NCBI GenBank assembly: GCA_016765535.1
Contig: JAESPQ010000022.1
Span: forward strand, 1 to 63,705
DNA length: 63,705 nt
Reading direction: 5' to 3'
From: Alteromonadaceae bacterium
Lineage (GTDB): Bacteria > Pseudomonadota > Gammaproteobacteria > Enterobacterales > Alteromonadaceae
Every line of letters begins with the position of its first letter. Position 1 is the stretch's first letter. Made by a program: the position numbers and the translations under genes. Below the pieces are notes generated by a model. That model made no database searches, was not told where the DNA came from, and was given only the letters and a program-made list of their open reading frames with translations. This document shows, in pieces, positions 50,772 to 59,397 of this stretch.

Positions 50772-51274
50772 GCTCTAGCACCACATCAAATGAAACCACA
50801 ATAACTATAGTAGTATCAATCACTTAGTGCTCTAGCCTCTCTGGGGCCACAGGCTGACAGGGCCACCATAACGCTAAGTGTATGATACTATTAGGTATTC
50901 TCTTTAGCAGGGCTAGGGGATAAGTGTATAAGTATCAATGACTTACCTCTTCATCACCAGGAAACCTGAGTAGTATCAATGACTTAGCATCAATCACCTT
51001 CATATCACTGTAAGTCCTTGATATATAACGATAAAACGTCAGAACCGCCCAGAATTCACCAAAAACGTCCACGTCTGCTGCCGTAAAATTCCCGGGGCTA
51101 CAGGAAAGTGTACACCTTAAGCTCTAGGGCGCTAAGAAGATGAATTCTTTAATTGACGGGAAGCAAAGGGCGGGTTAATATCTCGTGTAGATTAAAGCTT
51201 CCTGAGAAAAAGTCGCCGTAGAATTTTTTCTGAAAATTTTAAAAGCATAAATAGTCTTTGCTCTGCGTGAGGGA

Positions 51275-51304
51275 TTGGCTAGCCCGGGAAACTTGTACTA
51301 TACT
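51275..51304 (+). promoter_or_regulatory. promoter of rightward operon
   Basis: TTGGCT (51275-51280), 18 bp, TATACT (51299-51304) followed by TAAG as in the leftward promoters. Start of the gene is 30 bp further. Confidence 0.65.
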
Positions 51305-51334
51305 TAAGTTAAGCGCCACAGAGAGAACACGATT

Positions 51335-52432
51335 ATGAAGCCCTTATTTAAAGATGATAAAACCTACCCGCGAACAGTCTTCGGGATTGGCTACCAGATA
51401 GAAGGCGGTGGGTCCACGCACTACACCAAGATTTATAACCATTGGCGCGATATGCTGCGACGCTTCCTAGAGCACGAGAAAGGCTACAACACTTTAAACC
51501 TCGCGCACGGGTGGGAGTGCTTCGACACCTTCCGTGACTGGTACTTGATTAAAGAGATTGGGCTGCACAAGCTTAAGTCGCGCTACCTCGTCTTCCTCGC
51601 GCCGGAGTTCTTGCCAAAGCGTATGAAGGTCGGGGGCAAAGTCGAAATGATAGTTAGTCCGAAGTTTGGGCCGAAGACTTGCACCCTATCAATCACGAAG
51701 CCGCCGACGTGGCGTAAAGCCCGCTGGGTGGAAGCCCGGGTCAGGGATAAAGAAACCAAAGAGGTCGAAGATAAGATGGTGCTCCGGGAAGGTACAAAGA
51801 ACGCGCAGCGAACACAGTTCTTTGTACCCATGGACACAGTATTATACCGCCGCAAGAAAGCAGCTATTAAAATTTGGTCTGAATATATCGGCAGTGAAGA
51901 GGACCGAATAGCCCTCGCGTCCCTAGAGCGGACGAAGGACCGCAACACCCGGGAATTGATGCGGATAGGCCGCAGTAACTTAACCAAGGGTGCCACTCAG
52001 CACTATAATAAAATAATCGCCCCCGCACAGGCTCTACAGGGCAAACAGCTTCTTAAGGCCCGGGCGAAGGAAGCCAAACGACTTGCAGGGCTGGATGATG
52101 TCGAATTAAGAATAAAACAGCGGGGCATATATCGCGGGCTGGGCTACATCGGGGAAGGGAAATACCCTACCAGAATAAACAAGGTTAAGACCCGGGCGTA
52201 CAACCGATGGATGTGGATATTAGACAGGTGCTACAAGAATTGTGACCGCAGAGAAGACACCAACATGTACCTAGGTTATAGGCTGGGCAAAAAGTTCTTG
52301 TGCTTCCAAGATTTTGCCAAGTGGTTCGAGAAACATGACCGCCCGGGCAGCCCGCTTCCAACCTTCATCGTCAAACCCAATAGTAACGGTAAATTGGTCC
52401 TCGGGCCGAAGAATACTAAATTAATGTTCTAG
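51335..52432 (+). CDS. protein with two copies of a phage DNA-binding-type domain
   Basis: 365 aa. The C-terminal 95 residues (GIYRGLGYIGEGKYPTRINK … AYNRWMWILDRCY … FLCFQDFAKWFEKH) match a domain common in phage HNH/homing proteins ('GvGy.geGkY......k...Y..W..mL.RCY......y.g..v...W..fq.Fa.W'). The N-terminal 75 residues (VFGIGYQIEGGGSTHYTKIY-NHWRDMLRRF … WECFDTFRDWYL) are a second, diverged copy. Between them is a basic helical region (residues 115-260). No HNH nuclease motif seen. Likely a DNA-binding protein. Confidence 0.6.
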   Translation: MKPLFKDDKTYPRTVFGIGYQIEGGGSTHYTKIYNHWRDMLRRFLEHEKGYNTLNLAHGWECFDTFRDWYLIKEIGLHKLKSRYLVFLAPEFLPKRMKVGGKVEMIVSPKFGPKTCTLSITKPPTWRKARWVEARVRDKETKEVEDKMVLREGTKNAQRTQFFVPMDTVLYRRKKAAIKIWSEYIGSEEDRIALASLERTKDRNTRELMRIGRSNLTKGATQHYNKIIAPAQALQGKQLLKARAKEAKRLAGLDDVELRIKQRGIYRGLGYIGEGKYPTRINKVKTRAYNRWMWILDRCYKNCDRREDTNMYLGYRLGKKFLCFQDFAKWFEKHDRPGSPLPTFIVKPNSNGKLVLGPKNTKLMF

Positions 52433-52442
52433 GAGAACAATC

Positions 52443-52976
52443 GTGAAAAGACAAAAGTACCCAGTATCAGTAATCAACATCGGCGCGGTCATCTATGACG
52501 TGATGGCTTTCACCTACGAAGGCAAAACAGAAATAGATATTCGCCATTGGCATGTTCGTTCTATCCAGCGAAAGCGTATGTCTCGATTAGAGAAACGTTT
52601 CCTTGCGATGGGGACGCATCCCCGGGACGCGACGCAGTATGTGGGCCTAACAGCCAAGAACGAATTTACTTGGGGCCGCCTCGGGGGAATATCGCCTCGT
52701 GTCGATGGTTGGTCCAAGTCTATCAGCCGCCGGGACCGCATGAAGTTCACGGTCGGGGACGATTTACCGTCAGGTGTCTACACCACGATTCTACAGGCGC
52801 TAAAGTATGCCTTGCTCGACGCGCAGGGGGACCTAAACCGTTGGCAGGCTAGCCAAGCGGAAGTAGGCAGCCCCGAAGAGTGGCAAGAGTGGGAAGATGA
52901 AATAAACGACTGTAAACGGGAAATTCGCGCACTGAAAACACGCTTAACAAAAATAAAGAGGGGAAAGTTTGCATAA
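52443..52976 (+). CDS. hypothetical protein
   Basis: 177 aa; beta-rich start, basic centre (KSISRRDRMKFTVGDD), C-terminal coiled coil (EWEDEINDCKREIRALKTRL). AGGAG RBS. Not recognised. Confidence 0.6.
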   Translation: MKRQKYPVSVINIGAVIYDVMAFTYEGKTEIDIRHWHVRSIQRKRMSRLEKRFLAMGTHPRDATQYVGLTAKNEFTWGRLGGISPRVDGWSKSISRRDRMKFTVGDDLPSGVYTTILQALKYALLDAQGDLNRWQASQAEVGSPEEWQEWEDEINDCKREIRALKTRLTKIKRGKFA

Positions 52977-53229
52977 TCGAAAACGTATACTAGTCTTAGG
53001 TGTATCAGGACATACAACGCACATCGTGGAAATGCTTAAACGCGAAGGCCACAAGGTGATAACATTACACGACATAGAACGAGGATTAAACAATGAGTCT
53101 TTCAGCAGAATTGAACCATTTCAGAATACCGATGCTTGGGCGCTTTCTAGGCCACGCAATGCAGAACACCCACGGAAGCTTTCTCGAAGGGGAAGTCTAC
53201 GTCATCACCGCATACAATCCCCAAGATAA
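52969..53229 (+). CDS. small ORF, Rossmann-like start (uncertain)
   Basis: 86 aa from TTG 52969 with GAGGGGAAAG upstream. Residues 4-35 (KRILVLGVSGHTTHIVEMLK-REGHKVITLHD) look like a real nucleotide-binding beta-alpha-beta unit, but the second half overlaps the next gene and reads like out-of-frame sequence. Either a short real protein with an overlapping tail or a remnant. Confidence 0.4.
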   Translation: MHNRKRILVLGVSGHTTHIVEMLKREGHKVITLHDIERGLNNESFSRIEPFQNTDAWALSRPRNAEHPRKLSRRGSLRHHRIQSPR

Positions 53230-54523
53230 AACGGTGCAAACAGCAGGCCGCACCACCCGTAACCGTTGGATAGACGCCACGGCATTTGAAGTTGTTCGCA
53301 ATGCGTCATGGGATTTTGCAGAAGGGCATTGTGCGCCGCATTTGGAAGCAGCAAGTGACTTCGCCAATGACCTAACCAAGTTCGAAGACACCGGGCATGA
53401 TGACCACGTCGAAGCGATGTCATTCGACCACCGTGTGTGGATGGGTATAGATTTGGCTAACAGCCCGGACTACTCCGTAACAGGTCGCTACATTGGTGAT
53501 GCTTGGCCGGAAATGACATCGAGAATGCTGCGCCCCGCACGTCCGCTAGCCGCGGACGAAAACCAACATAAAATACTAAGCCATGACTTTACGTCACTTG
53601 AGCAAAAGGCCATGACATATGCCCGCAAAGGTAAAAGCCGTGCGAACGCACTGTACCATTACGCGACAGGTAAAGCCGAGTTCTTAGCACTAGAACGTAG
53701 AGAGCGCCGCTTCGCCATGCTCGGACCTCATGCAGATAAACTCTTCTTAGAACTGCGTCACCCCGAAGAAGCACGAGCAATGCTAAAAGAAAAGTTCGAG
53801 GCTATCAAATATTCAGCCAGTCAGGAAACGCCCCTAACAGATGATATAAGCGACGCCTTTTTAGCAGTGCAACGCTTGATGCAAGTGCCTGACCATCTAT
53901 TAGGCGAAAAAGAGTTCCATACTGTGGACTTGATGCGTAATCTCAATTGTCGCTGTGTAATTAACGATGTTCCGTATGTAACAGGCATTGAAGACGGCAA
54001 ACCGACGTACTCGAAGCCTTTTCTCCCTAAGCTAGCTAAGATGTCAGATAAGTTCGAAAAGACCATGAGAGCTCGATTAGAGCGCAGTATGAACGCGGTT
54101 CACCTTGATACGTCAGCAATGCCCGAAGTGTACAACCGTATGGTCGAATGTGAACGCGATATCGGCGCATTTGTGAAAGGTTGCACATACCGAGCAATGG
54201 TGACAGGAAGTGGCCCCGGCATAAAAGTCGAGCACCCTCATACCGCAGTGCCTATGCCTGTGCCCCGTGACTACTTTAAAACCACCGGGCCGATACCTTG
54301 TGCCGTCGATGACCGCGACGCGCCATTAGACCCGATGGGTGACTTCGACTTTGAAGGGGCTGCACAGAAGAAGGTTAACTCGCCTGACTTCCCGTTAGAA
54401 GCTGAACTCGCGGAAGAGTCCACCTTTGTACATCAATCGGCTACTCGCAAAACTCAGGAAGTGCATGTAGAAAATGAGAGCACTTCGGACCTTCGTAAAT
54501 ACCGCTTCAATCCAGAAGCATAA
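53093..54523 (+). CDS. hypothetical protein, pre-terminase
   Basis: 476 aa. No known motif seen. N-terminal beta-rich part with HGSFLEGEVYVITAYNPQDK, helical middle (RERRFAMLGPHADKLFLELR), acidic C-terminus. First large gene before the terminase genes; expression as a late gene is likely. Confidence 0.7.
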   Translation: MSLSAELNHFRIPMLGRFLGHAMQNTHGSFLEGEVYVITAYNPQDKTVQTAGRTTRNRWIDATAFEVVRNASWDFAEGHCAPHLEAASDFANDLTKFEDTGHDDHVEAMSFDHRVWMGIDLANSPDYSVTGRYIGDAWPEMTSRMLRPARPLAADENQHKILSHDFTSLEQKAMTYARKGKSRANALYHYATGKAEFLALERRERRFAMLGPHADKLFLELRHPEEARAMLKEKFEAIKYSASQETPLTDDISDAFLAVQRLMQVPDHLLGEKEFHTVDLMRNLNCRCVINDVPYVTGIEDGKPTYSKPFLPKLAKMSDKFEKTMRARLERSMNAVHLDTSAMPEVYNRMVECERDIGAFVKGCTYRAMVTGSGPGIKVEHPHTAVPMPVPRDYFKTTGPIPCAVDDRDAPLDPMGDFDFEGAAQKKVNSPDFPLEAELAEESTFVHQSATRKTQEVHVENESTSDLRKYRFNPEA

Positions 54524-54532
54524 GGCGACATT

Positions 54533-54775
54533 ATGAAAATCTACTCAACAGACGATAATGACTTAGCAGTGATAGGCATGGGCGAGAAGTGGACCATCAA
54601 AGATATAAACTTCGCGTTCGGTTGTGGTATGAATCGCTCACGACTACTTGTTAAAAAAGCACAGCGTTGTAAGGTGCTCGGGAAGCATGTAGACGAGAAC
54701 AAAGCGTTTACGGTAATTGGCAAGTACAACTATAACTTAGACACCATTAACGCCGCAGACGCGTCCATAAAATAA
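54533..54775 (+). CDS. hypothetical protein
   Basis: 80 aa. WTIKDINFAFGCGMNRSRLL is HTH-like, so DNA binding is possible. 9 bp after the previous gene. Not recognised. Confidence 0.55.
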   Translation: MKIYSTDDNDLAVIGMGEKWTIKDINFAFGCGMNRSRLLVKKAQRCKVLGKHVDENKAFTVIGKYNYNLDTINAADASIK

Positions 54776-54782
54776 AAACCAT

Positions 54783-54812
54783 TTGTTAATCGACCCCTTT
54801 ATCCTGTAGTAT
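54783..54812 (+). promoter_or_regulatory. promoter of packaging/head operon
   Basis: TTGTTA (54783-54788), 18 bp, TAGTAT (54807-54812). The -10 lies in the loop of the 54792-54841 hairpin. Confidence 0.5.
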
Positions 54813-54841
54813 GCTTTCATACACAGAATCAACAAGGGGTC
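54792..54841 (+). promoter_or_regulatory. hairpin that can hide the terminase RBS
   Basis: GACCCCTT (54792-54799) pairs with AAGGGGTC (54834-54841), followed by TTTTAT; a small GTATG/CATAC stem sits inside. The right arm is the only strong Shine-Dalgarno (AAGGGG) before terS. Could be a terminator, or a leader that blocks translation in read-through mRNA. Confidence 0.55.
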
Positions 54842-54845
54842 TTTT

Positions 54846-55241
54846 ATCAAAACTTTAGAAGAAAAAATCGAAGCAATGTGCGAAGAGATTGGGGCACCAA
54901 AGCCCTTCGAATTCCTCATGCAGGTAGCGAGCGGAACAGACCCACGTAACACCTCGCTAATCTACAATATGGTCGAAGCATTAGACGGGCAGAACGGCGA
55001 AGGCTGCGCACCCGATGACTTTGATTGGATGGAACTAGTTGACGTTATCCGCGAGAAGTACAAGGGCGCGAAAGTGTCCATCGGTGAGTCTCAGGCAGCT
55101 ACTAAACTCATTCTAGAATACACCCACTCCAAGAAGCGTCAGACTGATTTAAACGGCGCAGCGGAAGGGCAGCAAGAGATAGAAAAGCTGACAAAATCAG
55201 AAATTAGACTGTTCACTAAAAAATTCAACCACGAGTATTAA
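54846..55241 (+). CDS. terS: terminase small subunit
   Basis: 131 aa if started at ATC 54846 (6 nt after AAGGGG), or 121 aa from ATG 54876. The 10 extra residues (KTLEEKIEA) fit the family's opening helix and the ATG has only a weak RBS. Core CEEIGAPKPFEFLMQVASGT-DPRN is typical of small phage TerS proteins; the rest is helical with 'SIGESQAATKLILEYTHSKK'. It binds the packaging site and partners the adjacent TerL. Confidence 0.75.
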   Translation: MKTLEEKIEAMCEEIGAPKPFEFLMQVASGTDPRNTSLIYNMVEALDGQNGEGCAPDDFDWMELVDVIREKYKGAKVSIGESQAATKLILEYTHSKKRQTDLNGAAEGQQEIEKLTKSEIRLFTKKFNHEY

Positions 55242-55245
55242 ACCC

Positions 55246-56826
55246 ATGGCCGTAGATAAAAATAACAACGCGGTAGAGGAAGATGCGGTCAACTGGACGC
55301 GTAACGAAAAGCGTATGCTCAAGCACTTATTGCTTAATGATAACCTTGCGTATAGCCGTTACTTCTTCAAGCACCGTGAAGCAATGAAGATGCTGATTAG
55401 TCCACACCATTTGATTATGGCGGACACTTTAAGGAAAGTATTCACCGGGGAAATTAAACGACTCATTATTAACGTGCCACCGGGATACACAAAGACCGAG
55501 ATGGCCGTTATCCTGTTTATGTCACAGGGCCTAGCAATCAACCCCAAGGCCAAGTTTATTCACGCGACTTACTCCGGCGATTTAGCATTAGAGAACAGCC
55601 AGAAAACAAAAGATATTGTCATCTCTCCCGAGTTCCATGACCTCTTCGGTCTTAACGTCCGACAAGATTCTAAGTCCAAGAAGAAATGGTATACAGAAGA
55701 AGGCGGCGGTGTGTATGCGGTTGCTGCGGGTGGTGCGATTACTGGCTTCCGTGCAGGACGGTTCCAGTTAGGTTTTCAAGGTGCGTTTATCTTCGATGAC
55801 CCGATTAAACCCGATGATGCGTACAGCCCGACGAAAAGGGCCAAGATTAACAACCGATTTATGAACACCTTTAAAAGTCGTCTTGCTCTTGAGAAAGAAA
55901 CGCCGATGATTCTTATCATGCAGCGTATCCACGAAGACGACCCAAGCGGTTATTTACTTACAGGCGGTACAGGTGAGAAGTGGCACCATTTGTTATTACC
56001 TACACCAATGCCACCGGGGCCCGTAAGCAAGTGGTATCCTAAAGAGTATACCCATGGCATACCTATTGAGTATGACCTCGAACCCGGGCCGCTGTGGCCC
56101 TTTAAGCATGATGCAGAAAAGCTCGTAGAGATGGAACGGACAGACCCATATACTACATCGTCGCAGTACGGCCAACGCCCTACACCTAAAGGCGGTACGA
56201 TCTTTAAGGATGAATGGTGGAAGTATTGGACTGTGCTACCGAAAGATTTAGCGTATATGAGAATCTATGCGGATACAGCCCAGAAGAAAGAAGAACACAA
56301 CGATTACACGGTACTTCAAGCATGGGCATATTCGCCTAGCATGGGCATCATTTTAATTGAACAATTTCGTGGTAAGCTAGAGGCCCCGGAGTTAGAAAAA
56401 ACCTTTGTCGAATTCTGGAATAAAATGACGGATTGGTGTAAGGCGCAGGGCATACGTTGCACCGTGGTAAAAGTGGAAGATAAATCGTCGGGGTCGAGTT
56501 TGATTCAGACCATTAAGAAAAAGACGCTAGTACCGATTAAAGGTATCCAGCGTTCTAAGGATAAAATCACTCGTGCTTACGGTGTGGTCCCACAGATTAC
56601 AACGGGTAACGTTTGGCTACCACAAAACGCCGTTTGGATATTTGATTTTAAAGACGAGTGCCGTAAGTTCAGCCCGTTAATGGCACACAAACACGATGAC
56701 CAAATTGACCCATTGATGGATGCAGTGGAAGATATGTTAATGAATAAAAACGTCGTGCCAGTTGGCGGCGAGTCACACACGCAAACAGATGATACCCCGG
56801 GGACAGATTATGGCTACTATGGGTAA
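55246..56826 (+). CDS. terL: terminase large subunit
   Basis: 526 aa. ATPase: RLIINVPPGYTKTEMAVI (variant Walker A), later motif HATYSGDLALENSQKTKDIV, Walker B AFIFDDPI. Nuclease: RIYADTAQKKEEHNDYTVLQ (first Asp), VVKVEDKSSGSSL, and KHDDQIDPLMDAVEDML near the C-terminus. Pumps DNA into the prohead and cuts it. 4 bp after terS. Confidence 0.95.
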   Translation: MAVDKNNNAVEEDAVNWTRNEKRMLKHLLLNDNLAYSRYFFKHREAMKMLISPHHLIMADTLRKVFTGEIKRLIINVPPGYTKTEMAVILFMSQGLAINPKAKFIHATYSGDLALENSQKTKDIVISPEFHDLFGLNVRQDSKSKKKWYTEEGGGVYAVAAGGAITGFRAGRFQLGFQGAFIFDDPIKPDDAYSPTKRAKINNRFMNTFKSRLALEKETPMILIMQRIHEDDPSGYLLTGGTGEKWHHLLLPTPMPPGPVSKWYPKEYTHGIPIEYDLEPGPLWPFKHDAEKLVEMERTDPYTTSSQYGQRPTPKGGTIFKDEWWKYWTVLPKDLAYMRIYADTAQKKEEHNDYTVLQAWAYSPSMGIILIEQFRGKLEAPELEKTFVEFWNKMTDWCKAQGIRCTVVKVEDKSSGSSLIQTIKKKTLVPIKGIQRSKDKITRAYGVVPQITTGNVWLPQNAVWIFDFKDECRKFSPLMAHKHDDQIDPLMDAVEDMLMNKNVVPVGGESHTQTDDTPGTDYGYYG

Positions 56827-57070
56827 TAAACCAGACTCAAAGCTTGAGGAAATATCCAAGAGCAATAAGGTCAAGCGGGACAAGTTGAAGGTCCCAATAA
56901 AGCTAAAGAAACGTCGCTGGTTAGAGCCACTAGTCTTCTTTATCAAAATATGGTGTATACTTAGGGGCAGAGGGCCGAGCAAAGCTACTGTTAATTGGCT
57001 AGCGAAGTACGGCATCAAACAAACCATCGGAAAAGTAGGGGCAGGTAATGGCGAAGAAAAAAGTAAATAA
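56810..57070 (+). CDS. small basic hypothetical protein
   Basis: 86 aa from ATG 56810 inside the end of terL. Lys/Arg-rich with a hydrophobic stretch (WLEPLVFFIKIWCILRG), so possibly membrane-associated. Overlaps the portal gene start. Not recognised. Confidence 0.55.
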   Translation: MATMGNKPDSKLEEISKSNKVKRDKLKVPIKLKKRRWLEPLVFFIKIWCILRGRGPSKATVNWLAKYGIKQTIGKVGAGNGEEKSK

Positions 57071-58472
57071 AAAGCTCGACACAGGCGGGGGCGATAAAGG
57101 CAGTAAAAGCCTTTTTGACAATAAGGGCTCCCCCGGCTTTGCGAGTTATAACGGCTTTATCGAGGAGAAAGAGAAACACCCCTCGTTAATTGGCGCGAAG
57201 AAGTTCATAACTTATAGTGATATGCTCGCTAATACGTCCATTGTGGGCGCAGGGGTGCGATATTTCCTTAACTTAATATCTAAGGCACAGTGGAATGTAG
57301 AACCGTTTGACGATAGCCCAGAGGCGCTAGAATACGCGGAGCTGTTAGAATCGGCTATACATGATATGGAAACCCCGTGGTATCGTATTGTGCGACGTTC
57401 AGCAATGTACCGCTTCTATGGTTTCAGTATACAAGAGTGGATACTTAAACGCCGAATAGACGGTCGCTTAGGTTTCAAGGATATTGAGCCACGACCACAG
57501 CATACTATCGAACGCTGGGACCTCGAAAAGGGGCGAGTAATCGGCGTAGTACAACGCGACGCGCAAGACTTTTCAGAGGTATACCTAGACATTAACTGGT
57601 TAGTATATATCACTGATGACAGTATCACCGATGTACCAGAAGGTATCGGCCTGTTTCGTCACATTGTAGAAACGGTTGAGAAGCTAAAACGCTATGAGCA
57701 GTTAGAAGCGTTCGGCTTTGAAACAGACCTACGCGGTATCCCGATTGTTAAAGCCCCGTTAGAAGATTTAGCCGATTTAGTAAGCCGCGGTGAGATAACC
57801 CCGGCAGAGCGTAATATTATATTACAACCGCTCAAGAACTTTGTCGCGAATCATATCAAGAGTGCTAAGTTAGGCATGATGATAGATTCTAGCACGTACA
57901 AGAGCAAGGACACGGCGGAATCGGTATCACCTACGCCCAAGTGGGACGTAGAACTATTAAAGGGCTCTAGCACATCACAGGACGCCATAGCGGTAGCGAT
58001 TAACAGACTTAACCACGAGATTGCACGTTTACTCGGTGTTGAAGCGTTATTACTGGGTGCCGACGGCCGTGGTTCAGAAGCGTTATCGCGTGATAAATCA
58101 CAGAACTTCTTTTTAATTGTTGATTCTACATTAATGGAGTTGGCAGAATCTTATAAGAAGTCTATAGTTACAGTACTAGGCGAACAGAACGGCATGGACT
58201 TGCAGAAGAAACCAAGCTTTAAACCCGAAGCGATTAAATTTAAAGACGTTGAAGAAATTACAACGGCCCTTAAAGACCTTGCAAGTGCAGGCGCTCCGAT
58301 TATGGCTGATGACCCTATTATTAACGAGATACGCGATTTACTTGGCACCTCACGTATTGACGTAGTAAAGATTCTTCAAGACCTAGCGTTAAATACCGAC
58401 CACAATTCAGACCACCCAAAAGACGACGATGAAATAGCAGCAGAAGTCGATAAACTATTAGGAGGTAAATAA
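57048..58472 (+). CDS. portal protein (DUF935/Mu gp29-like)
   Basis: 474 aa. Motifs: HPSLIGAKKFITYSDMLANT, AKAQWNVEPF-type (SKAQWNVEPFDDSPEA), YGFSIQEWI, FKDIEPRPQHTIERWDL, and the C-terminal EIARLLGVEALLLGADGRGS. These match DUF935/Mu gp29-type portals. Forms the dodecameric DNA entry ring. Confidence 0.88.
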   Translation: MAKKKVNKKLDTGGGDKGSKSLFDNKGSPGFASYNGFIEEKEKHPSLIGAKKFITYSDMLANTSIVGAGVRYFLNLISKAQWNVEPFDDSPEALEYAELLESAIHDMETPWYRIVRRSAMYRFYGFSIQEWILKRRIDGRLGFKDIEPRPQHTIERWDLEKGRVIGVVQRDAQDFSEVYLDINWLVYITDDSITDVPEGIGLFRHIVETVEKLKRYEQLEAFGFETDLRGIPIVKAPLEDLADLVSRGEITPAERNIILQPLKNFVANHIKSAKLGMMIDSSTYKSKDTAESVSPTPKWDVELLKGSSTSQDAIAVAINRLNHEIARLLGVEALLLGADGRGSEALSRDKSQNFFLIVDSTLMELAESYKKSIVTVLGEQNGMDLQKKPSFKPEAIKFKDVEEITTALKDLASAGAPIMADDPIINEIRDLLGTSRIDVVKILQDLALNTDHNSDHPKDDDEIAAEVDKLLGGK

Positions 58473-59023
58473 TGGCATTAGTCGTAGGCACAAATAGTTA
58501 CGCACCCCGAGCGGACGCGGACACGTACTTCGCAGACTCTATCCGGGCAGCGCAGTGGATTGCGTTTAGCGAACCTCTACGTGATTCGGGAATGGTGGAA
58601 GCCACCCGAGTTTTCGAGCGTCAGCGTTGGCGCGGGGAGAAAGAAATTAGTACACAGACGTTAGCGTTTGGCCGTACGGGTCTAACAGGTAAAGAGGGTG
58701 AATCAGTTACACCCGCACAGTCCCTATTAGATATAAGCGAAGCCCAATTCGAATACGCGCTTGCACTGTTAGTGGACGCGTCGGTATTGGAAAGCAACGA
58801 CGCCACGGGCTCTAACGTTAAGAGGCTGAAAGCAGGTTCAGCAGCGATGGAGTTCTTCCGGGTTACGACGGGCACAAGGTTCCCGGTCATTGTTACTGAC
58901 ATTATCGGTCAATATCTGTTAGGCAGCGCAGCAGCACTCGGGGTAACTCCGTGTGTCAGTGGAACAGATGTAGAAAGTGGCTTCACTGACAAGGACGCCT
59001 TCGGCTATAGGGAACCCCTCTAA
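58472..59023 (+). CDS. head-tail connector / adaptor
   Basis: 183 aa, one-base overlap with the portal. Start MALVVGTNSYAPRADADTYF … QWIAF … EATRVFERQRWRG … PAQSLLDISEAQFEYALALL is the gp6/DnaT-like adaptor pattern seen after portals or capsid genes. It docks on the portal to continue the channel. Confidence 0.7.
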   Translation: MALVVGTNSYAPRADADTYFADSIRAAQWIAFSEPLRDSGMVEATRVFERQRWRGEKEISTQTLAFGRTGLTGKEGESVTPAQSLLDISEAQFEYALALLVDASVLESNDATGSNVKRLKAGSAAMEFFRVTTGTRFPVIVTDIIGQYLLGSAAALGVTPCVSGTDVESGFTDKDAFGYREPL

Positions 59024-59397
59024 TGTCTCATTTACCCAATATATTTAATGCGAATATCGCCCAGCTACTAAACAAGAACATGGGGCAATTAGTGTTCCCA
59101 CTTACCCTTAAAAAGGTAGTGGCGACCCGTGACCCTAGTGACTCTACAAAGCAAATAGAAGTTGTTACAGAGCACCCCGGGAGGGGCTTCGTAGATGACA
59201 ACGCACTTAGGTTCCGTAGTGGGACCACGACACAGTTCAGCGAAAAAAGTATCGCTATCTTAGGCGACAGTCTACCCGATAATATCATCCCAGAACCGGG
59301 CGACCTTATCTTCATCGAAAACGAGGACCATACAATCGCAGAAAACGGCGTAGTGCGGGACCCGGCGGGGGCGTTGTTCGAATGTGTAGTCGAGTAG
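59023..59397 (+). CDS. head closure / stopper-like protein
   Basis: 124 aa, beta-rich (VFPLTLKKVVATRDPSDSTK; EPGDLIFIENEDHTIAENGV), one-base overlap upstream. Size and place fit head-closure (stopper) proteins. Inferred from order. Confidence 0.55.
   Translation: MSHLPNIFNANIAQLLNKNMGQLVFPLTLKKVVATRDPSDSTKQIEVVTEHPGRGFVDDNALRFRSGTTTQFSEKSIAILGDSLPDNIIPEPGDLIFIENEDHTIAENGVVRDPAGALFECVVE

Larger units (their letters stand above)
49929..51270. other. repeat-rich non-coding region, candidate origin/control locus
   Basis: No convincing gene over about 1.34 kb (a 70-aa ORF at 50449-50661 minus covers the inner inverted repeat and is not believed). Contains two concentric perfect inverted repeats, six copies of a TAAGTCATTGAT-type element, paired TTCCGGGGCTCTG (50071-50083, 50099-50111), and many CTAGGGCC/GGGGCTCT elements. 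Lies between divergent leftward early and rightward late units. Confidence 0.8.

Noticed and set aside
49929-51330. tRNA genes in the non-coding region
   Set aside because: No TTCGA-type T-arm with matching acceptor stem was seen by eye; the inverted repeats are too far apart.
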